Below, one piece after another: positions 58,289-64,000 of a DNA stretch of 64,000 nt (the stretch's first letter is position 1; every line of letters starts with the position of its first letter). The notes beneath the pieces were generated by a model, which saw only the letters and a list, made by a program, of their open reading frames with translations, did no database searches and was not told where the DNA came from. Origin of the DNA: Phaeodactylum tricornutum CCAP 1055/1. Taxonomy: Eukaryota; Bacillariophyta; Bacillariophyceae; Surirellales; Neidiaceae. Made by a program: the position numbers and the translations under genes. The stretch spans positions 434,001-498,000 of the forward strand of contig NC_011684.1 in NCBI RefSeq assembly GCF_000150955.2, in the 5' to 3' direction.

Positions 58289-60584
58289 TTATCGAAGCCT
58301 GGCAGCCATCAAGGCTACGAGGAAGGCCAGAGCGACTCCTGGCTTCACCGTAGCAGACGATGACTCGGCTCCATCTGTCGGTGACGACCCTGGTGATCCA
58401 CTTCCGAAACCACCGGCGTACTGCACCGGTGCAGGGTTCGAGCCATCACCTCCAGAGCTCGAAGGATTATTCCACGTTGGAGCGGAAGGAACCCGAGGGG
58501 TGGGCGCGATCGGAGGTGCAGGTCCGATCGTCTCGGGCCTTTCTTTCAACATGATTTTATCAATCTCGTGTACAATACCGTTGCGGGCCAATATATCGCA
58601 CCTCGTGATGCAAGATCGAGTAGTGGCTGCGCCAAACGTTGTAATGGTATCGAAACAAGGGAAGTTGTCTTCATTTACAGTCACAAACCATGTTTGTCCG
58701 TTCAAGGACTCGACGACCTGATTTTGGAGTCCCCGAAGCTTGTCGCACCACATCAGATCCTCAAATAGGTGGTTTTCCAAAACAACTTCCGCAATATCGT
58801 CCACCTCAATAAGCTTTCCTTCCCATTCTTCATTTGGAGTGTAGAGCGCAGTTAGTGGTAGGAGTCGCCTCATATCTTGGCGTAAGAATACCGCATTGAT
58901 GAAAGAAATTTGGGTGGTGTAGTTCTCCATTTCGTTGGCAACATCATACACAGTATGAGTCATCGAAAGAGGTAATGGGACCTTTGTTGCAAAGTGTACG
59001 TATCTATCGGTATTCCAAGTTACATGTTAGCCCAAGTCAAGGATCAATCAAGAGCAATGACAGCGATGCGCAAACTTACCCATCGACTCCTTTAATATCC
59101 GTGAAAAAAAGGTCTCCACCTTGGTATTGGATCAAGTCTCGTGCCGCGTCGTATCCAAATGTAATGTTTTCACCTGCCAACGAAGTCAAATTATATTCTC
59201 CAGCGTTAACCTCGTACAGGTCCTTCAAATCCTGCTCAAGATAAATTCCCTGGAGCATTTGGTGACGAAGAAGATCCCTCTGGTGAGGTTTCCACTCGTC
59301 CGTAGTCAATCGGATAGTATCATCTGAATTCAAGACATTAAAGCCGTTATCAGAAGACGAAAACAATGTGATTGGACCACCGTCTCCCACCGAACTGGAT
59401 AAGTTGCGCAAGTTCCATTCTGAAGCGATTAAAAACTGAGATATATCACGCATGTTCCACGAAGTGAATTCAGCTGCGTAGTTTGTCAGCATGGCAACCC
59501 CTGGACAGACGACGCACTTATCAACAACGTATCCGTAGCTGAAAGAAGGGAATACCATTTAGTTGTAAATTGCGAAGAGCAAACCCATCAATACCTGTTC
59601 CCTTTCCACTTACCCATTTCTTGCATGGAACTGCCTCTTATCCGGTGTTGCCACCACACAGCCATCGTTGAAGCATAGGCGGTCGTCGCGTTTCGTTATC
59701 CACATATGTCCACAGTCGTTCAAAGGGAATGTTAATTCCTCGTACTGGTTCGGAAGGTCGTCGTTGTAAACAGCTTTAGGTAAAAGGCTGTACCTCAAGA
59801 GATCGTCAATGGTCTGTTGTTTCCGTGTTTCGTTTAAGAACTCACCGAGTATAACGTTGCCTGCCTCTGCGTTATTGATGGTTTCCGGTAAGTAGTCTAG
59901 GCCCATACGATTGAAAGCACGGATGCGGCATCCAATTTGGGTCAGTCCATTTTCGTGCTCTTGCTCCCATACATCGCGTCCCTCTACAAAATCGGTCACC
60001 GTTTGAAGCGAAACACGAGGTGGATTCTCTGTATCCGGCCCGTACTCCGATTGGCGCTCAAGATCAGCAAATGAATGTTGATAAAATTCTGGTTCAATCA
60101 CGCCGGTCATTATATGAAGGATACCGTTCGTTGCCACAAGGTTTGTCGTCTGAATCGACACTCCATTGATGTTTCCGAGAAACTGAGAGATTTTGATCTG
60201 ATCATTTAAGGTTTGCAAGCTTGTTGATTGCGAGTTGAAAATGTCCCCGTTGCTCAATGCAACCCCGCTGATGACATGATTGTTTACGGAAGCTTGAAGA
60301 TTGCCTTTCCAACGTACTGGAGTTTCGTCGATACCTTCCATGTACTTCAGAAACGTTTCACTTGTGTTGACTGCGTTATTAGCAGGAGCCAGGACCGTGA
60401 AGGACTGCGTTTCATCGTTTAGCAGGTCGAGGGTTCCAACTACCTCCATGGCCGTCTGAAAAACGGAAAGCTCTGGATTAGACGCAATCAACTCCTTCAG
60501 CGTTCCCGGTGTCGGTAGATTTGATTGATCCTGAGATGTTGCTAGCCCAAATAGGGTAGCATACGTCAGTATTGCATAAAACAT
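58289..60584 (-). CDS. Secreted four-domain fasciclin (FAS1) protein, probably GPI-anchored
   Basis: Three exons: 60584-59614, 59538-59080 and 59003-58289; introns 59613-59539 and 59079-59004 start GTAAGT and end CAG and TAG. Total 714 residues. The ATG at 60584 opens a signal peptide (MFYAILTYATLFGLATS). Four FAS1-type ends are seen: ATNGILHIMTGVIEP, ARNG-YGYVVDKCVV, GVDGYVHFATKVPLP, ARNGIVHEIDKIMLKE. The first repeat also has TVLAPANNAV, the classic H1 motif. The C-terminus is Pro/Ser/Gly-rich and ends in a hydrophobic helix (GVALAFLVALMAARLR), typical of a GPI signal. FAS1 domains mediate cell adhesion and matrix attachment; this fits diatom cell-cell or substratum adhesion. Both introns split the Gly codon of the N-G/D-G motif. 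Confidence 0.87.
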
Positions 60585-61215
60585 TCGTTGTTCCCGGTTA
60601 CCTTGTTGTAGAGTTGACCAACAGAAACGTTGATCATTAATTCTCCAAACAGAGATTGTTGTGACCACGATAAACTGTTTGGAAAAATGACTTACTGTTA
60701 TCCATGCCTGAGCATATGCCAAGGGAGTCTTGTCAATTTGTTTCCGCAGTAACTCTCGGTACACACGCCTGCTTCTTTTTTTCACTTCATGGGTCATTTT
60801 GTCAAAAGAAAACAAATAAATATTCCTAAAACGTATAGGGCCTTCAATTGAATGCCAAGATCCACGTACTGTCAAATTTTCGCGCCGGGAAAAACCATAA
60901 TAAACATAAAAGTTGCCTTTTTTCATACAAATTTGCAGTCCCTAGTTTTCTCGAGTCTTCGACATTCAAGTTTGTAAGTAGCCGATATAGAAGACAAAAG
61001 AAAATAGGAGAGGTTTTGCTTCACAGTCATATATATACACAAACACAAAGTCGAGCTAGCTGTAAAGTAATTCTCAAACTGATCCAAAGTTCGACTATTT
61101 AACGGTAAGCAGATCCTTGGTCGCCTGAAACGACATTACCCAGACATCAGTCGTCTTACTGGTAAGAAGATGCACGTCCCACTCCAGACGGGACCTTGGG
61201 TTCAACGGCTGCTCC
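60585..61215. other. Intergenic; open frame upstream of FAS1 start
   Basis: The FAS1 frame is open upstream to an ATG at 60926, but that would bury the signal peptide, so I treat this as leader. The rest is AT-rich with a short CA/TA-type simple run near 61030. No gene recognised. Confidence 0.45.
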
Positions 61216-62330
61216 TCAATGTTGAAAGGTAAACACCGACAGGTCCGCAACCGAAACCAAGCCTGCGTAGGAACGCAAGTCATTCGTATCAACCGAGTCC
61301 GCTAGCGACCGGTCGTCACCGAAACCTCCACGATTTATCGTACGTTGAGAGAGAGTACCTTCGATGGGGGGTGTTTCCGACCTCTCGAATGGATCAGCTT
61401 GCGGAGAACTGCGCTGGGACGACAATGTTCCCATTTCGTCAGCACAAAAGGTCCGAGGTGGAGTAAGCTGAGCATCTTGTTCGGGGCTTGCTTCTACGGT
61501 AGAAATCGTCTTCTCTCCCTTGTTAGCAGAACATTGTCGACTGCTCCGGGCAAGGAGAAACGCCAAAGCTAGACCAACAGCTGCCACTCCTGCCGCAGCA
61601 CCAGAAAGCATTCCGACGTTTCCGTTTCCGTCAGAGGAGCGTTCCCCGGTCTGAATGCCCATTACGGCTTGACCAGATATGTCCACATCAATCTCTGAGA
61701 TCGAAATATTCGAGTGTGCAAAATGAGCTTTCAGGTCGTCGGCGCCCCAAAAGCTGAAGTACGATATTAATGATAGTTCCAAGTCATCTTCGGTCGGAAA
61801 ATCTCGGCCTCGATATTTGGATTGTCCTGTAATGAGGGCACTGGCTCTGCCACTTATGCGATCATAGGTTGTTTCGATTTGCAATTGGACGATTTCGAAT
61901 GAATTTTGCGAGTTAGCATTGGAGGACAGTACCTGCGTGAAAAATGAATTGATTTCAGTCTCCAAACGTGCAACATCCAACTCGACTACCTCCAGCACGC
62001 TAAATCGCACCAGCGTAGAGGGCAACACTACAATGGCGTCAGTGGTGGGCTGTTTCGAAGGGTTACTGGACGTCGCCGGACTGATATATGGCTGGCGTGT
62101 CATCAATGATACAGGGGAAGGAGTGAGTCTCTCGGACGATGAGAAAGAGGGGTTCTCAGAGGTCGGAGAGAAAGCGGTGGGAATGGTAACCGTGGAAGTT
62201 GGTACGGAAGTCGGACCAGCCGACGGTCGAGCGATGGGTACTTTCACCAGGGACGTACTCGGCTCACTTGTGGGTTGCTTTGTCGGACTTTGGGTAGGCG
62301 TAGATGGCGTTACTTTGGGCTCTCGATCCT
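61216..62330 (-). CDS. P/T/S-rich single-pass membrane protein, first exon not resolved
   Basis: The frame is open from about 62330 (RIESPKVTPSTPTQSPTK) to 61216 with no ATG at the start; the only annotated-style start is a GTG at 62247. An acceptor such as CGCAAG just upstream suggests that a signal-peptide exon lies further 5', but I cannot place it. Seen parts: a Pro/Thr/Ser-rich extracellular stem (residues about 1-95), a compact domain of about 130 residues (LVRFSVLEVVELDVARLETE to ISEIDVDISGQA) with a SEA-like alternation of strands and helices, a membrane helix (SGAAAGVAAVGLALAFLLA), and an Arg-flanked cytoplasmic tail of about 110 residues. Such proteins are common in diatoms; function unknown. 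Confidence 0.6.
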
Positions 62331-62558
62331 TGCGAGCAAATAATTAGACAGCTACCTCCTTTCGGAATTTCGTGGGAACTGACAGTATACTGTGCGGATA
62401 TAAAAAGTTTGCAGGCTGGTTTTCCCGCGAAACCCACATAGGAAGGTCTCGTGTACAGCAACAACGAGAAGCTTTTTTCTGACAGCAGTTGGCCGTTTCC
62501 CCTCTCTTTAGCTACAGGCCGGTGAAAACACCAAATTCTCGGGTAGAGTATTCTGGAA

Positions 62559-63497
62559 CTATCCAATTGCTTCCCAGCATATTGTATTGGTTTCCCGTCC
62601 TTCGGCCCAGCCTTGGAGCTCGTATTGGCTGACGCATGGCAACCATTCCTGTCGAGGCGGACACGCCAAAAGTCTTGCAAAACACTCAGATTCCGCATTA
62701 ACTCGATCAACTACATCTTGTGCCCACTGAAAACATCTCTCATCGTCCGTTGCCAGAAACAATTTGCCATTTTGCTTCAGAGCACGCCGCATTTCTTTGA
62801 CAGTGCTGGTCTGGAAAATACGCCATCGCTGTTGATGTTCCTTGGGGAAGGGATCCGGAAACGTTACCAGAAACAAATCGACTGTTGCTTCGTCCAGGTA
62901 CGGAAGAATCTTGACGCCATCCCCGCACAAACGCAAATTGGAATAGGGGTGGTGTTCAAGTGGCTCGTTAGTGTCAATCCATTCATCTTTCTCATTCACG
63001 TTTTCCGGATGAGATCCACCAAAGGCAGGATCTAGTTCTTCGCGGTAGATAGTGTAGCCCGTCCACAAGGCCTTCCGACGAATCCCTTCCTTAATCTTTA
63101 GATATACCTTACCGAGACCCGGTTTGTGTATCTCGGATCCGATCCAGTAAATGTCGGGATACTTTTGTGCAAGGCAGAGCAAATTGTGTCCGCTGCCGAA
63201 ACCGATTTCCACACCAACTGTCGGATCTGCTCTGCCGAATATGTGGTCAAACTGAAAGAATTCTCTGTACGCCGGCGTCTTTAGTCGATGCGACTGCATT
63301 TCGGCCATGCAACGCCTCTGTCCTTTGGTAGCCTTTCCCGAGAGCTGTCGCCACCATTTTGGCTTCCGCGATTGGTAATTTCGCTGGATTCCATTGAGGA
63401 TAATGCTAGCTTCTCTTTCATTACTACTCGGATTAGATTGCTCTGTCGTGGGTATTTCGCTAGAGCTGGAATTCTCGGTGACATGCGCATCTGCCAT
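62559..63497 (-). CDS. trmB: tRNA (guanine-N7)-methyltransferase
   Basis: A 312-residue protein from the ATG at 63497 (MADAHVTENS); the frame is open to a TTG at 63542. After a polar N-terminal region of about 70 residues comes the TrmB fold: VGVEIGFGSGHNLLCLAQ (SAM-binding motif I), YWIGSEIHKPGLGK (the E-I-x-x-P/x loop), RLCGDGVKILP, and LFLVTFPDPFPKEHQQRWRIFQ, which corresponds to the catalytic FPDPWPK loop with Phe for Trp. It modifies G46 in the tRNA variable loop. The bacterial-type single-subunit sequence suggests an organellar or plastid enzyme, but no clear targeting signal is visible; cytosolic action is possible. Confidence 0.92.
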   Translation of the reverse strand: MADAHVTENSSSSEIPTTEQSNPSSNEREASIILNGIQRNYQSRKPKWWRQLSGKATKGQRRCMAEMQSHRLKTPAYREFFQFDHIFGRADPTVGVEIGFGSGHNLLCLAQKYPDIYWIGSEIHKPGLGKVYLKIKEGIRRKALWTGYTIYREELDPAFGGSHPENVNEKDEWIDTNEPLEHHPYSNLRLCGDGVKILPYLDEATVDLFLVTFPDPFPKEHQQRWRIFQTSTVKEMRRALKQNGKLFLATDDERCFQWAQDVVDRVNAESECFARLLACPPRQEWLPCVSQYELQGWAEGRETNTICWEAIG

Positions 63498-63849
63498 GGT
63501 CAATGGTCCACAGAGTTGTTTTTCCGTTTCCTCTGTTTGCAATGGTTTCGACAGACGCTGACCGTGATTGTGACGGTGACGCAGTTGGAACTAGCTTGCC
63601 CCTTATTTACAGTTCACAGTTTACATTTCCGTTAATTTTGTTAGTATATAAACATGTCACAGGATCGGTACTCACATGCACATCAAAATCAATGACCGTG
63701 ACCTTCACATTTTTTAACCAAAATCCGAACCGATACTAATGCGAATGTTACAACAAACGGCGAGAAAGTTGTTCGCGTCCAATTCTTCACAATATATCCG
63801 ATTGTACCTTCACGGTCCATCAACGCTTCCCTCAGTCAATTTTCCGAAA
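63498..63849. other. Divergent intergenic region
   Basis: It separates the TrmB gene from the start of the gene at the right edge and should hold both promoters. No element recognised. Confidence 0.4.
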
Positions 63850-64000
63850 TGAAATCTCTGTTTTTCCTGGCGTTGCCGCTTCTGGCCACATTCGGTAGTC
63901 TTTGTTTTGTCATTCTGCTGAACCACGTTCAAATCTTGAGAGCCCAAGAACCCGTCCTTTTCCAAGCACATCGCCTTGTCGAGCGTCGCGTTGACGCATT
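63850..64000 (+). CDS. 5' end of a membrane or secreted protein (runs off the window)
   Basis: ATG at 63850 opens 50 codons to the window edge: MKSLFFLALPLLATFGSLCF, then VILLNHVQILRAQEP. The hydrophobic start of about 25 residues is a signal peptide or signal anchor. The remainder (AHRLVERRVDA) is polar. Family cannot be told from this part. Confidence 0.6.

Noticed and set aside
1-64000. tRNA or rRNA genes, CRISPR arrays, intact transposons or virus-derived elements
   Set aside because: Reading the intergenic stretches by eye, I found no tRNA box pair, no regular spacer array, and no transposase, integrase or reverse-transcriptase motif. A dedicated search could still find decayed copies.

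Overview
The window looks like nuclear chromosome sequence from a diatom, most likely a pennate species such as Phaeodactylum tricornutum (inference). The evidence is a compact set of genes on both strands with no operons, short GT-AG introns (61 to 149 bp, one of 420 bp), several N-terminal signal peptides followed by an A-F or S-A-F motif of the diatom plastid-targeting type, and families common in diatoms (EGF, FAS1 and sulfotransferase-like secretory proteins, P/T/S-rich membrane proteins). One 50-base run of N lies inside a coding tandem repeat. I saw no tRNA, rRNA, CRISPR array or intact mobile element.

Layout. 1-6.1 kb: a sulfotransferase-like protein, a TPR-like protein and a long stretch without genes. 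6.1-11.4 kb: mitochondrial-type ribosomal protein L13, an Aven-like protein head to head with the PP2A catalytic subunit, and an EGF membrane protein. 12-17.3 kb: a plastid-type FIST protein fused to a degenerate indole-glycerol-phosphate synthase domain, a membrane-anchored methyltransferase with a frame slip in a G8 run, and a rhodanese. 17.6-31.7 kb: a 113-bp tandem duplication, a second sulfotransferase-like gene, a coiled-coil protein of about 1,935 residues, a dsRBD-like protein, a small membrane protein, an M3 oligopeptidase and a small unknown. 32-42 kb: a GPR180-like seven-helix protein, a membrane cyclophilin, an LRR-type gene with an in-frame TAG, a bZIP-like factor and an organelle-type EHD GTPase. 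42-48 kb: a ubiquitin-like modifier with a 6-nt first coding exon, a phytanoyl-CoA-dioxygenase-like enzyme, decayed repeats, a small spliced gene and an ApaG protein. 48.9-64 kb: a Zn/Cd-type P1B ATPase with a long CC-rich repeat tail, a possible cysteine-peptidase orphan, an unknown 681-residue protein, a four-domain FAS1 protein, a P/T/S-rich membrane protein, TrmB and the start of one more gene.

The genes do not form one pathway. The items I rate highest are the FIST/pseudo-IGPS fusion, the Aven-like protein, the ubiquitin-like gene with a micro-exon, the EHD GTPase without an EH domain, the FAS1 gene with two introns at the same domain position, and two host genes whose reading frames are broken in the given sequence.
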